Program-made: the position numbers and the translations under genes | From: Algibacter sp. L3A6 | GTDB lineage: Bacteria; Bacteroidota; Bacteroidia; Flavobacteriales; Flavobacteriaceae | DNA: 64,000 bases | Assembly: GCF_009796825.1 (NCBI RefSeq) | Contig: NZ_CP047030.1 | Location: forward strand, 1,401,501-1,465,500 | Direction: 5' to 3' | Shown: in pieces, positions 53,094 to 62,518 of the stretch | Layout: each line of letters opens with the position of its first letter | Numbering within the stretch: the first letter of the stretch is position 1 | Notes under the pieces: generated by a model | What the model was told of the DNA's origin: nothing | Databases searched by the model: none | Seen by the model: the letters and a program-made list of their open reading frames with translations, nothing else

Positions 53094-53903
53094 GTGACTA
53101 AACACACCAAAGACGTACAAAATAGATACGACGGCTTCCTAAAAACACCTAGTTTATGGAAAAAGGATGTGGTTTTCAACATGACTCAATTTGAAACATC
53201 CTCTAAATTTGATAAAATAGATTTAGATATTGACGACAAACTTAGAGTCGGAAAATATATAGAACGTTTAGTTTCTTTCGAATTAAGCCAAAATCCAGCC
53301 ATTAAAATACTCTCAGAAAATCTTCAAATTCAAGAGAACAAAATCACTTTAGGCGAAATTGATTGTTTATTACTGAAGGAAGAGAAACCAATTCATCTTG
53401 AAGTTATTTACAAGTTTTATGTTTACGATGCCTCGGAAGGCGCTTCGGAAATTGATCGTTTTATTGGCCCCAACAGAAAAGATGCGTTAATAGAAAAACT
53501 AAAGAAACTTAATGAAAAGCAATTACCTTTACTTTATTCTAAAAGTTGCGAACCTTACTTAGAAAACCTAGGTTTAAAAGCTTCAGAAATTGATCAACAA
53601 GTTTACTTTAAAGCGCAATTATTTATTCCTTTAGGTGAAAAAATTATTTTAAAAACCTTAAATCAAGACTGTATTTCAGGTTTTTACATCAAAAAAGAAC
53701 AGCGCGCTCAGTTTTCAGAATGTAAATTTTATATTCCGAAGAAAATAGATTGGATTATAGCGCCACACACCCAAGTCGATTGGCTTAATCATCTAGATTT
53801 CACCACCATTTCTAATACTATTTTAGAACGTCAATTTTCACCAATTTTCTGGTTAAAACAACCAAACGGTATATTAAACAAGTGTTTTCTAGTTTGGTGG
53901 TAG
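53094..53903 (+). CDS. DUF1853 family protein
   Basis: 269 residues starting with GTG. DUF1853 features: LGEIDCLL with restriction-endonuclease-like E..D.., HLEVIYKFYVY and the FIGPNRKDALIEKLKKL block. Role unknown; the fold suggests a PD-(D/E)XK-like nuclease ancestor. It is 68 bases after trpS. Confidence 0.8.
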   Translation: MTKHTKDVQNRYDGFLKTPSLWKKDVVFNMTQFETSSKFDKIDLDIDDKLRVGKYIERLVSFELSQNPAIKILSENLQIQENKITLGEIDCLLLKEEKPIHLEVIYKFYVYDASEGASEIDRFIGPNRKDALIEKLKKLNEKQLPLLYSKSCEPYLENLGLKASEIDQQVYFKAQLFIPLGEKIILKTLNQDCISGFYIKKEQRAQFSECKFYIPKKIDWIIAPHTQVDWLNHLDFTTISNTILERQFSPIFWLKQPNGILNKCFLVWW

Positions 53904-53961
53904 TTACATTTTTTAGGCCTAGCAAGTTTTAAATCCTGCCAGACCTAAATTTAAAACTTCT

Positions 53962-56115
53962 TTATTCTTCAATTGCAACAGGCAATTTATTAAAACCCAT
54001 ATTAAAAAGGGTAAACCCATAAATATCGGCATATTGCTCAATAGTTTTACTTATTGGCGTTCCTGCACCATGGCCAGCATCGGTTTCAATACGTATTAAA
54101 GTTGGGTTGCTCCCTGTTTGCTTACTTTGTAATTCGGCTGCAAATTTAAAACTATGCGCAGGCACAACGCGATCGTCATGATCTCCGGTAGTTACTAAAG
54201 TTGCTGGATATTCTACTCCAGGTTTCACATTATGAACTGGTGAATATCCTTTTAAGTATTCAAACATCGCTTTATTATCTTCAGCTGTTCCATAATCGTA
54301 AGCCCAACCAGCTCCTGCAGTAAACGTATGGTAGCGTAACATATCTAAAACACCAACAGCAGGTAAAGCTACCTGTGCTAAATCTGGACGCTGCGTCATG
54401 GTTGCACCAACCAATAAACCACCGTTAGATCCGCCTCGAATTGCTAAATACTTTGTGCTCGTGTAATTTTGTGCCTTTAAATATTCCGCTGCAGCGATAA
54501 AATCATCAAATACATTTTGTTTCTTTTGCTGTGTTCCGGCATCGTGCCAAGCCTTTCCATACTCACCACCGCCACGAAGGTTAGCTACGGCATAAATACC
54601 ACCTTGCTCCATCCAAACTGCATTAGGCGTGCTAAACGACGGTGTTAAGCTTACATTAAATCCACCATAACCATATAAAATAGTTGGGTTTTCGCCGTTT
54701 AATTCTAGCCCTTTTTTATGTGTTATTATCATTGGTATTTTTGTTCCATCTTTAGATGTGTAAAATACTTGATGACTTTCAAAATCATCACTATTAAAAG
54801 TAATAGCAGATTTTCTATACACTTCCACAACGCCAGAATCGGCATTTAAAGCATAAGTTGTAACCGGTGTGTTATAATTTGTAAACGAAAAGTAATTCGT
54901 TTTTTCTTCTTTTTTACCACCAAAACCACTTGCTGTTCCTAAACCTGGTAATTCTATATCTCTAATAAATTTACCGCTATAATCGTATTGTTTTACTTTA
55001 GAAATCGCATCGACCATATAAGTTGCATAAAAGTAACCACCACCTTTGGAAATAGACAACACATGCTCGGTTTCTGGAATAAAATCTACCCAATGTTCTG
55101 GTTTTGGATTTGCAGCATCTACCGTTACTATTTTTTTGTTAGGCGCATTTAAATTGGTTACCAAATAAAGTTTACTTCCCTCGTTTTCTAAAACACCTGT
55201 ATCGCTATCTGTGTGATCTAAAATGGAAACAAACTCACTATTTGGCACAGATAAATCTTTTATTAAAAGCTTGTTTCCGGAGGTTGAAACACGAGGTGAT
55301 ATAAACAAGTATTTATTATCTTCGGAAACGTTGGCGTAGATATAACGGTGTTTTTCTTCGGGTGTTCCTCCATAGATTAATTCGTCTGTGCTTTGTACTG
55401 TTCTTAATTTATGATAGTACACTTTATGCCGATCTGTTTTAGCCGAAAGCTCACTTCCTTTTGGTTTATCGTAACTAGAATAGTAAAAACCTTCGTTTTT
55501 GTACCATGATAGCTGCGTGAATTTCACATCAATTAACGCATCTTCCATAATCACTTTAGACTCAACATCCATGATTAGAATTTTTCGCCAATCGCTGCCT
55601 CCTTCAGAAATAGTATAAGCCAAAATTTTTCCGTTTTTAGAAAAACTTATTGCACCTAAAGATACCGTTCCGTCTTCCTTAAACGTATTTGGGTCTAAAA
55701 ATACGGTTGCCGTTTTAGAATCGCCCCCTTTTTTAAAACGATAAAGCACACTTTGGTTTTGTAAACCATCATTTTTATAAAAATACGTGTAATCGCCCTC
55801 ATTAAACGGAGCGCTTACTTTCTCGTAATTCCATAATTTAGACAAACGATTTTTTAACGCCTCTCTAAAAGGTATTTGATCTAAATAGGTATTTGTAGCT
55901 ACGTTTTCGGCTTTTACCCACGCTTCGGTTTCTGCACTTCTATCATCTTCTAACCAACGGTATGGATCTTTTACTTCAACACCAAAATAAGTATCAATAG
56001 TATCTACAGTTTTTGTTTTTGGGTAACTCACAACAATATCTTTTTTTTCTGTTTTATCATTTCCACAAGCAACGAGCAAGCTTAATGAGAAAAACGTTAA
56101 CGCTATTTTTTTCAT
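53962..56115 (-). CDS. Prolyl oligopeptidase family lipoprotein (S9A)
   Basis: 717 residues. Lipobox VACG at the end of the signal peptide, an N-terminal propeller and a C-terminal alpha/beta hydrolase with catalytic Ser in RGGSNGGL, Asp in GDHDDRV and His in DAGHGAG. It cuts short peptides after proline; here it would be outside the inner membrane. Confidence 0.92.
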   Translation of the reverse strand: MKKIALTFFSLSLLVACGNDKTEKKDIVVSYPKTKTVDTIDTYFGVEVKDPYRWLEDDRSAETEAWVKAENVATNTYLDQIPFREALKNRLSKLWNYEKVSAPFNEGDYTYFYKNDGLQNQSVLYRFKKGGDSKTATVFLDPNTFKEDGTVSLGAISFSKNGKILAYTISEGGSDWRKILIMDVESKVIMEDALIDVKFTQLSWYKNEGFYYSSYDKPKGSELSAKTDRHKVYYHKLRTVQSTDELIYGGTPEEKHRYIYANVSEDNKYLFISPRVSTSGNKLLIKDLSVPNSEFVSILDHTDSDTGVLENEGSKLYLVTNLNAPNKKIVTVDAANPKPEHWVDFIPETEHVLSISKGGGYFYATYMVDAISKVKQYDYSGKFIRDIELPGLGTASGFGGKKEEKTNYFSFTNYNTPVTTYALNADSGVVEVYRKSAITFNSDDFESHQVFYTSKDGTKIPMIITHKKGLELNGENPTILYGYGGFNVSLTPSFSTPNAVWMEQGGIYAVANLRGGGEYGKAWHDAGTQQKKQNVFDDFIAAAEYLKAQNYTSTKYLAIRGGSNGGLLVGATMTQRPDLAQVALPAVGVLDMLRYHTFTAGAGWAYDYGTAEDNKAMFEYLKGYSPVHNVKPGVEYPATLVTTGDHDDRVVPAHSFKFAAELQSKQTGSNPTLIRIETDAGHGAGTPISKTIEQYADIYGFTLFNMGFNKLPVAIEE

Positions 56116-56210
56116 GATTCATTAAATTAATCATTCAAAAATAAACAAAAAACATAAGCTAAAGTTCTAGATTTATTCAATAATAACGGAATTAAAATGC
56201 CGTATAATTA

Positions 56211-56218
56211 TATATTTG
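56211..56218 (+). promoter_or_regulatory. -7 box of the M28 peptidase gene
   Basis: TATATTTG, 25 bases before ATG 56243; a frame from TTG 56216 overlaps it and is rejected. Confidence 0.6.
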
Positions 56219-56242
56219 ACAATGTTACTCAAAACCCTAATA

Positions 56243-57199
56243 ATGAAAAAAACAGCACTACTCGTATTATCCATCGCATCATATTTCAGTATGTTTTCTC
56301 AAGCTGAAATAACCAAAAATGAAATAAAAGATCATATTGAATTTTTAATATTAGATAAAAACGGAGGAAGGTTTCCAGGAGAAAAAGGCGCTAAACGCGT
56401 TGTAAAATATATTAAAAAAGAATTTAAAACTATAGGCTTAAAACTGTTAAGCAAAAATTACGAGCAACATTTTACAGCCATATTACGAGTTGATAAAGGT
56501 ATAGACGAAAAACCAGAAGTAAGCACTTGTAATGTTATTGGTTTTATTGAAGGAAACGATCCGAAATTAAAAAACGAATACATTGTTTTAGGAGCACACT
56601 ACGATCATTTAGGACTTGGCGGACCATCTTCCAAATCGGATAAAAGAGGCGTGGTATATCATGGTGCTGATGATAATGCTAGCGGAACAGCCGCTCTATT
56701 AGAAATTGCAGAAAAGTTAATTTCAAAACAAGATCAATTAAAAAGAAGTGTGCTATTTATTGCTTTTGGAGCCGAAGAACAAGGTTTATTAGGCAGTAAA
56801 TACTTTGTAGAAAACCCGTTAATTCCGCTTTCTCAAATAAAATTAATGATTAACATGGATATGGTTGGCCGCTTAAACGATAAAAAACATGTGTATGCAG
56901 GTGGTGCAGGCACATTTACTAATGGCGTAGATTTTATGAAGAACCTCGGAAAATCTCTAGGTTTAAACCCTATAGTTCACGCAGGATCTGTTGGTGGCTC
57001 CGACCATGTTTCATTCTACAAAAAAAACATATCGGTTTTAGGTGTACATACTGGCGGACATCCGCAATACCACACACCCGAAGACACTTTGGAGCTTATA
57101 AATTTAGAAGGCGAAAAGCTAGTTTGCGAATATGTTTTTCAAACTATTTTAAACAAAGCATCAACACCCGATAACATTGAGTTTATAAACCAAGATTAA
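56243..57199 (+). CDS. M28 family zinc aminopeptidase
   Basis: 318 residues from ATG 56243 with signal peptide (...SYFSMFSQA). Zinc ligands and catalytic residues: GAHYDHLG, GADDNASG, EEQGLLGS, NMDMVGR and HTPEDT. Periplasmic or secreted peptidase. Confidence 0.9.
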   Translation: MKKTALLVLSIASYFSMFSQAEITKNEIKDHIEFLILDKNGGRFPGEKGAKRVVKYIKKEFKTIGLKLLSKNYEQHFTAILRVDKGIDEKPEVSTCNVIGFIEGNDPKLKNEYIVLGAHYDHLGLGGPSSKSDKRGVVYHGADDNASGTAALLEIAEKLISKQDQLKRSVLFIAFGAEEQGLLGSKYFVENPLIPLSQIKLMINMDMVGRLNDKKHVYAGGAGTFTNGVDFMKNLGKSLGLNPIVHAGSVGGSDHVSFYKKNISVLGVHTGGHPQYHTPEDTLELINLEGEKLVCEYVFQTILNKASTPDNIEFINQD

Positions 57200-57208
57200 C
57201 ACACAAAA

Positions 57209-57235
57209 AAGCTCCTGTAAAATTTACAGGAGCTT
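57209..57235. terminator. Bidirectional terminator
   Basis: AAGCTCCTGTAAA/TTTACAGGAGCTT perfect stem between convergent genes. Confidence 0.85.
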
Positions 57236-57256
57236 AAATATTTAAAAAAGTGTAAC

Positions 57257-58246
57257 TTATACTAAGTTATTTGCTACTAAATATTCAGCAATTTGCACGG
57301 TGTTTGTTGCAGCTCCTTTACGTAAGTTATCGGCAACAATCCACATATTTAAAGTGTTAGGTTGTGTTTCATCTCTTCTAAGTCTTCCAACAAAAACCTC
57401 ATCTTTATCATGTGCAAAAATTGGCATTGGATAACTGTTTGTAGAAGGATCATCTTGAAGTACAATACCCGATGTTTCGCTTAACATTTTGCGAACGTCA
57501 GCTAAATCGAAATCATTTTCAAACTCAACGTTAACAGATTCTGAATGCCCACCAGCAGTAGGAATACGAACAGCTGTAGCTGTTACAGAAAATGTACGAT
57601 CATTAAATATTTTTTGTGGCTCACGAGCCAATTTCATTTCTTCTTTGGTGTATCCGTTTTCTAAAAACACATCACAATGTGGTAATGCGTTTCTACCAAT
57701 CGGGTAAGGATAGGCCATTTCGCCTTCAATACCAGCAATTTCATTTTCTAGTTGTTTTACAGCTTTTACACCTGTACCAGAAACCGATTGGTAAGTTGAA
57801 ACAACAACACGTTTCATTTTATATTTTGCATGTAGCGGCGCCAAAGCCATTACCATTTGTATGGTAGAACAGTTAGGGTTTGCTATAATTTTATCTTCTT
57901 TTGTTAATTCGCTTGCATTAATTTCTGGAACCACTAATTTTTTAGTTGGATCCATTCTCCATGCAGAAGAATTATCGACTACCGTTGTACCAGCTGCAGC
58001 AAATTTTGGAGCCCATTCTACCGATGTATCACCACCTGCAGAAAAAATTGCGATATGTGGTTTTGCGGCAACAGCATCGGCTAAACCAATAACGGTATAT
58101 TCTTTATTCTTGAAAGTTAATTTTTTTCCAACAGAACGCTCTGAAGCTACTAATAATAATTCAGTAACAGGAAAGTTACGTTCTTCTAAAACCTTTAGCA
58201 TCACCTCGCCTACCATTCCAGTAGCACCTACAACTGCTATTTTCAT
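57257..58246 (-). CDS. asd: Aspartate-semialdehyde dehydrogenase
   Basis: 329 residues: GATGMVGEVML for NADP, active Cys in NPNCSTIQM, and the GGHSESVNVEF His. Branch enzyme for lysine, threonine, methionine and peptidoglycan. Alone. Confidence 0.94.
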   Translation of the reverse strand: MKIAVVGATGMVGEVMLKVLEERNFPVTELLLVASERSVGKKLTFKNKEYTVIGLADAVAAKPHIAIFSAGGDTSVEWAPKFAAAGTTVVDNSSAWRMDPTKKLVVPEINASELTKEDKIIANPNCSTIQMVMALAPLHAKYKMKRVVVSTYQSVSGTGVKAVKQLENEIAGIEGEMAYPYPIGRNALPHCDVFLENGYTKEEMKLAREPQKIFNDRTFSVTATAVRIPTAGGHSESVNVEFENDFDLADVRKMLSETSGIVLQDDPSTNSYPMPIFAHDKDEVFVGRLRRDETQPNTLNMWIVADNLRKGAATNTVQIAEYLVANNLV

Positions 58247-58308
58247 AATTTTTTGTTTATTAAATTTCTGTTAGCAAAACTAAGTATTAATTCTATTCTA
58301 AAATCTAA

Positions 58309-58343
58309 AAAAAGCCCTCATTTACGAAAAATGAGGGCTTTTT
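58309..58343 (-). terminator. Terminator after mscL
   Basis: AAAGCCCTCATTT/AAATGAGGGCTTT stem with a T run on the minus strand. Confidence 0.8.
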
Positions 58344-58381
58344 AACAACAAATAACAGCTTGTTATATAATTAACATTTTG

Positions 58382-58789
58382 TTATTTTTTAAGTAAATCT
58401 CTAATTTCAGCAAGTAAATCTTCTTGAGATGGTCCTGCAGGAGCTTCTTCTTTAACCTCTACTGGCTTTTTAGTTTTATTATATGCTTTTACAATCAAGA
58501 ACATTACAAGACCTACAATAACTAAATTAACAATAGTGTTAATCCAAGCACCATACATAATTGCATTTTCTGCAGTAGTTACAGCACCTTCAGCATTAAC
58601 TGCAGCTTCTGTTAATACAATTTTCATGTTAGCAAAATCGGTTCCACCTGTAAAGTGACCAACTACCGGCATAACGATATTGTCAACAAAACCTTTTACA
58701 ACACCACCAATAGCTCCTGCCATGATAACTGCTACAGCAAACTCTATAACGTTGCCACCTGTAATAAACTCTTTAAATTCTTTAAGCAT
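58382..58789 (-). CDS. mscL: Large-conductance mechanosensitive channel
   Basis: 135 residues with two membrane helices: FAVAVIMAGAIGGVVKGFVDNIVMPVVGH and NTIVNLVIVGLVMFLIVKAYN, and a charged C-terminal helix. Opens under membrane tension to release solutes. Confidence 0.94.
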   Translation of the reverse strand: MLKEFKEFITGGNVIEFAVAVIMAGAIGGVVKGFVDNIVMPVVGHFTGGTDFANMKIVLTEAAVNAEGAVTTAENAIMYGAWINTIVNLVIVGLVMFLIVKAYNKTKKPVEVKEEAPAGPSQEDLLAEIRDLLKK

Positions 58790-58874
58790 AATTTTAAATT
58801 TTATAATTCTTGGTTAATAATTATTTAGACCACAATATAGTTAAAAAGTCACAAAATAAATTGAAACAAAATAT

Positions 58875-59984
58875 TTAACCTGAGATAATTTCTCGCTTTA
58901 CGCGCTGTGAGATACTCGTAATCAGCTCATAAGAAATAGTGTTTGCCGTTTGCGCTAAGGTTTCTGCCGTAGAATTAGCATCAAAAACAATAACCTCATC
59001 ACCCTCACTACAATCTATATCGGTAATATCTACCATAATCATGTCCATACAAACATTACCAATTATGGGTGCTTTTTTATTGTTTATAGTAACAAAACCT
59101 TTCCCGTTTCCATAAATTCTACCAATACCATCGGCATGACCAATAGGTAAGGTTGCGGTTTTTAAAACCGATTCGCTTTTAAACGCTCGATTATAACCAA
59201 CTGTTTCGCCTTTTTTTAATTCATGGGTTTGCGAAATCACTGTTTTTAAGGTTGCAATAGGTTCAAAGTTTACATTTTCTTCTTCGGAATTTCCAAAACC
59301 GTATAAGCCTATACCGCTACGTACCATATTAAACTGCGCTTCTGGATAATTTAAAATTCCTGAAGTATTACAAATATGAAGCATAGGCTTGTAGCCAAAC
59401 ATGTCTTCAAAATTAGTGGCAATATCTTTAAAAGCTTCTATTTGATTTAGCGTGAACGCTTTCTCTTCCAAATCTTCACTAGCCGCTAAATGCGAAAAGA
59501 TAGATTTTACATGAATAACTTTGGTTTCACCTATAGTATTATGAATAGTTTCTACATCGCCTTGCCAAAACCCTAATCTATTTAAACCCGTATTAAACTT
59601 GACGTGAATAGGATAGTTTTGTTTTTTTTCCGCGGAAGCGATTTCAATAAATTCTTTAAGTATTTTTAAATTGTAAATACTAGGTTCTAAATTATTTTCT
59701 AGTAAAACTTTGAAATTTACCGTTTGCGGATGCAGTACCAAAATAGGCTTTGTTATCCCTGCTTTTCGTAATGCCACACCTTCATCTATATAAGCTACAG
59801 CAAAATAATCGGCCCCAATAGTTTCTAAATAATTTGCGATTTTAGAAGCTTCATTACCATAAGCAAACGCTTTAACAACGGCTAAAAATAGCGTATCGTT
59901 ATTAAGTCTCGATTTTAAATACTCAAAATTATGTTTTAGTTTTTTTAAATCGATTTCAAGCACAGTTTCTCTTGCTTTAAGCAT
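58875..59984 (-). CDS. alr: Alanine racemase
   Basis: 369 residues from ATG 59984 (MLKARETVLEIDLKKL); the frame extends back to 60020 but the first start lies inside tdk. PLP-binding Lys in VVKAFAYGN, catalytic Tyr in VGYNRAF, IGNVCMDMIMVD. Makes D-Ala for peptidoglycan. The start overlaps the tdk stop by 8 bases (ATGCTTAA), so they are coupled. Confidence 0.92.
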   Translation of the reverse strand: MLKARETVLEIDLKKLKHNFEYLKSRLNNDTLFLAVVKAFAYGNEASKIANYLETIGADYFAVAYIDEGVALRKAGITKPILVLHPQTVNFKVLLENNLEPSIYNLKILKEFIEIASAEKKQNYPIHVKFNTGLNRLGFWQGDVETIHNTIGETKVIHVKSIFSHLAASEDLEEKAFTLNQIEAFKDIATNFEDMFGYKPMLHICNTSGILNYPEAQFNMVRSGIGLYGFGNSEEENVNFEPIATLKTVISQTHELKKGETVGYNRAFKSESVLKTATLPIGHADGIGRIYGNGKGFVTINNKKAPIIGNVCMDMIMVDITDIDCSEGDEVIVFDANSTAETLAQTANTISYELITSISQRVKREIISG

Positions 59985-60624
59985 CGGAATCTTTTGTTTT
60001 AGATTCAACCTCCTCTTCATCTTTCACTTGCATATTGCGCACTTTATCGCGCTCCATAGCTTTGTAATAAGCTGCTCTGCTTAAAGGTTCGTACTCTTCC
60101 ACTTCACCTAAAAGCACCAAACTATCGCTTTTCGCTTTACGGTAACTGTATTGAGCTAAATTCCCTGTGCGGGTACAAACAGCGTGAACTTTAGTAACAT
60201 AATCGGCTGTTGCCATTAAGTTTGGCATAGGCCCAAAGGGATTCCCTTTAAAATCCATATCCAATCCGGCAACAATTACACGAACGCCTTTGTTAGCCAA
60301 ATCGTTACAAACACGAACAATTTCATCATCGAAAAACTGAGCTTCATCTATACCAACCACATCACAACCATCGGCCAAAATAGGGATGTTTGCTGCTGCT
60401 GGAACAGGTGTAGAACGAATTTCGTTAGAGTCGTGAGACACAACCATTTCCTCGTCGTAACGCGTATCTAAGGCTGGTTTAAAAATCTCAACGCGTTGCC
60501 TTGCGAACTGTGCACGTTTAAGTCTACGGATGAGTTCTTCGGTTTTTCCCGAAAACATCGAGCCGCATATGACTTCAATCCATCCAAATTGTTCTTTATG
60601 ATTTACCGTATTTTCAAGAAACAT
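59977..60624 (-). CDS. tdk: Thymidine kinase
   Basis: 215 residues, class II. P-loop GSMFSGKT, Walker B GIDEAQFFDD, lasso region NLAQYSYRKAKSDS. The zinc ribbon is reduced, with only AVCTRTG remaining, as in many Bacteroidota. Phosphorylates thymidine; upstream of alr. Confidence 0.92.
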   Translation of the reverse strand: MFLENTVNHKEQFGWIEVICGSMFSGKTEELIRRLKRAQFARQRVEIFKPALDTRYDEEMVVSHDSNEIRSTPVPAAANIPILADGCDVVGIDEAQFFDDEIVRVCNDLANKGVRVIVAGLDMDFKGNPFGPMPNLMATADYVTKVHAVCTRTGNLAQYSYRKAKSDSLVLLGEVEEYEPLSRAAYYKAMERDKVRNMQVKDEEEVESKTKDSDA

Positions 60625-60721
60625 TTCGTAATTTTAACACTAAAATTGGTTTGTATAAAGGTGACGCAAATTTATTAAAAATCAAACGCCTTAATACCTT
60701 TAAATTTTAAATTTATAAACA

Positions 60722-61465
60722 ATGAAGAAGAAATTAGAATCTGAACTTGTAAGTATAGCTCATAGAATTCTGAAACTGAAAGGTAAAGAAGATGTAATTA
60801 AAATGCATACCGAAGCAAAAGAGTTGTTTGAAAAGCTATCGGTTTTAAAGTTTGCTCAGGAAAATTTTGAAGATAATATCCCGAGTATAGGTAACGACTC
60901 GTCGTTTTTTAGCATGCTCGACACGGCCTTTAACAATAAAATTAGTGATAATATTGAGCATGACGACACGATTTACACCAATTTAGAAGATAACCAAAAC
61001 GAGCCCATTACCGAGCCTTTAATGGAAACTATTAAAGACATGGTAGCGCAAATGCCGCATGAAACACAACAAGTAGACGATTTGTTTGAAAAAGCAGAAC
61101 CTAAAACACCTATTATAAAACATAACTTAGAAGACCTAACTCTAGGCTTTGAAGAAACGCCTATTTTTGAACCTGTAAAGAAAAATGAAAACGCTGTTTT
61201 AAATGATAAAAAATCGCTTAACGATAAACTTAAATCTGGTGGTTTAAAAATAGGTTTAAATGATAAAATAGCCTTCATTAAACATTTATTTGATGGTCAA
61301 AATGAAGATTACGATCGCGTTATTTCCCAATTAAACACCTTTCTTTCTTTCAATAATGCCAAGGATTTTATTGAAACTATGGTAAAACCAGACTATAATA
61401 ACTGGAACGGTAAAGAGGAATTTGAAACCCGCTTTATGGAAATTATTGAAGCTAAATTTGAATAA
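60722..61465 (+). CDS. Conserved unknown protein upstream of rsmI
   Basis: 247 residues, acidic, with a C-terminal conserved segment (IGLNDKIAFIKHLFDGQNEDYDRVISQLNTF). I know it only as a Bacteroidota protein next to rsmI; no function named. It overlaps rsmI by one base (TAATG). Confidence 0.7.
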   Translation: MKKKLESELVSIAHRILKLKGKEDVIKMHTEAKELFEKLSVLKFAQENFEDNIPSIGNDSSFFSMLDTAFNNKISDNIEHDDTIYTNLEDNQNEPITEPLMETIKDMVAQMPHETQQVDDLFEKAEPKTPIIKHNLEDLTLGFEETPIFEPVKKNENAVLNDKKSLNDKLKSGGLKIGLNDKIAFIKHLFDGQNEDYDRVISQLNTFLSFNNAKDFIETMVKPDYNNWNGKEEFETRFMEIIEAKFE

Positions 61466-62139
61466 TGAGTAAACTTTATATAGTACCAACACCTATTGGC
61501 AACTTAAAAGACATCACCTTTAGAGCTGTTGAGGTTTTAAAAGATGTCGATTTAATTTTAGCAGAAGATACCCGAACCTCAGGAAAACTCTTAAAGCATT
61601 TTGAAATTTCGACCCACATGCAAAGCCACCATATGCATAACGAGCATAAAACGGTTGAGAATATTATTCAGAAATTAAAAAGTGGAACAACCGTAGCTTT
61701 AATTAGCGATGCCGGAACACCTGCTATTTCCGATCCCGGCTTTCTATTATCTCGCGCTTGTATTGAAAACGGTATTGAAGTAGATTGCCTACCGGGTGCC
61801 ACAGCATTTGTTCCTGCATTAGTAAATTCTGGACTACCCAATGATAAATTTATATTCGAAGGGTTTTTACCAGTAAAAAAAGGGCGCCAAACACGTTTAC
61901 TACTTTTAGCTGAAGAAACTCGGACCATGATATTTTACGAAAGTCCGCATAAATTAATTAAGACGTTAGGACATTTTTGTGAGTATTTTGGAAAAGACCG
62001 AGAGGTTTCTGTCTCTCGAGAACTTACAAAACTATACGAGGAAACTATTCGTGGTACCGCAAAACAAGTATTAGAACATTATACCAACAAGCCACCAAAA
62101 GGTGAAATTGTAATTATTGTTGGAGGAAAAAAGAAATAA
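61465..62139 (+). CDS. rsmI: 16S rRNA 2'-O-methyltransferase RsmI
   Basis: 224 residues: LYIVPTPIGNLKDITFRA, AEDTRTSGKLL, SDAGTPAISDPG, PGATAFVPALVNSGLP, FYESPHKL. Methylates C1402 of 16S rRNA with SAM. Follows the unknown gene and overlaps it. Confidence 0.94.
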   Translation: MSKLYIVPTPIGNLKDITFRAVEVLKDVDLILAEDTRTSGKLLKHFEISTHMQSHHMHNEHKTVENIIQKLKSGTTVALISDAGTPAISDPGFLLSRACIENGIEVDCLPGATAFVPALVNSGLPNDKFIFEGFLPVKKGRQTRLLLLAEETRTMIFYESPHKLIKTLGHFCEYFGKDREVSVSRELTKLYEETIRGTAKQVLEHYTNKPPKGEIVIIVGGKKK

Positions 62140-62143
62140 AAAA

Positions 62144-62488
62144 ATGACATTAGATTTATTTAAAAGTACATTAAAAAACACACCGGAAACCATTGCTTTT
62201 TCAGATACCATAAACACTCTTGAAGCAAAATACAATTTTACACCAACCGCTTTTACAAATGGTGAATTAGCAAATGCTGCAGGTGAAAACTCTGGCTCTT
62301 GTAAATTATTTGCCTTTGCCAAAAACGAAGGTTTTACAAAAGAAGAAACTCTTGCTTGTTTTGGTCAATACTATTTTGAAGATGTATTAAAAGATCCTAA
62401 CGGAGACGGACACCAAAACATTAGAAACTTCATGAAAACCGGTTTTGACGGATTAGCTTTTGAAGGCAACGCATTAACCGAAAAATAA
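62144..62488 (+). CDS. HopJ family protein
   Basis: 114 residues from ATG 62144; a longer frame from 62117 reads into rsmI and is less likely. HopJ signature: AFTNG, AAGENSGSCKLFAFA, CFGQYYFEDVLKDPNGDGHQNIRNF. Despite the name from plant-pathogen work, it is a general bacterial protein of unknown role. Confidence 0.8.
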   Translation: MTLDLFKSTLKNTPETIAFSDTINTLEAKYNFTPTAFTNGELANAAGENSGSCKLFAFAKNEGFTKEETLACFGQYYFEDVLKDPNGDGHQNIRNFMKTGFDGLAFEGNALTEK

Positions 62489-62518
62489 TAGGTCTCCACT
62501 CTCGATAAAAACTCATAA

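Noticed and set aside
53905..53960. TTTAGG...CCTAAA symmetry between DUF1853 and the S9 peptidase
   Set aside because: Stem is interrupted and weak; left out as a terminator call.
62117..62143. Longer HopJ start at 62117
   Set aside because: It overlaps rsmI by 23 bases and adds a Lys-rich stretch foreign to the family.
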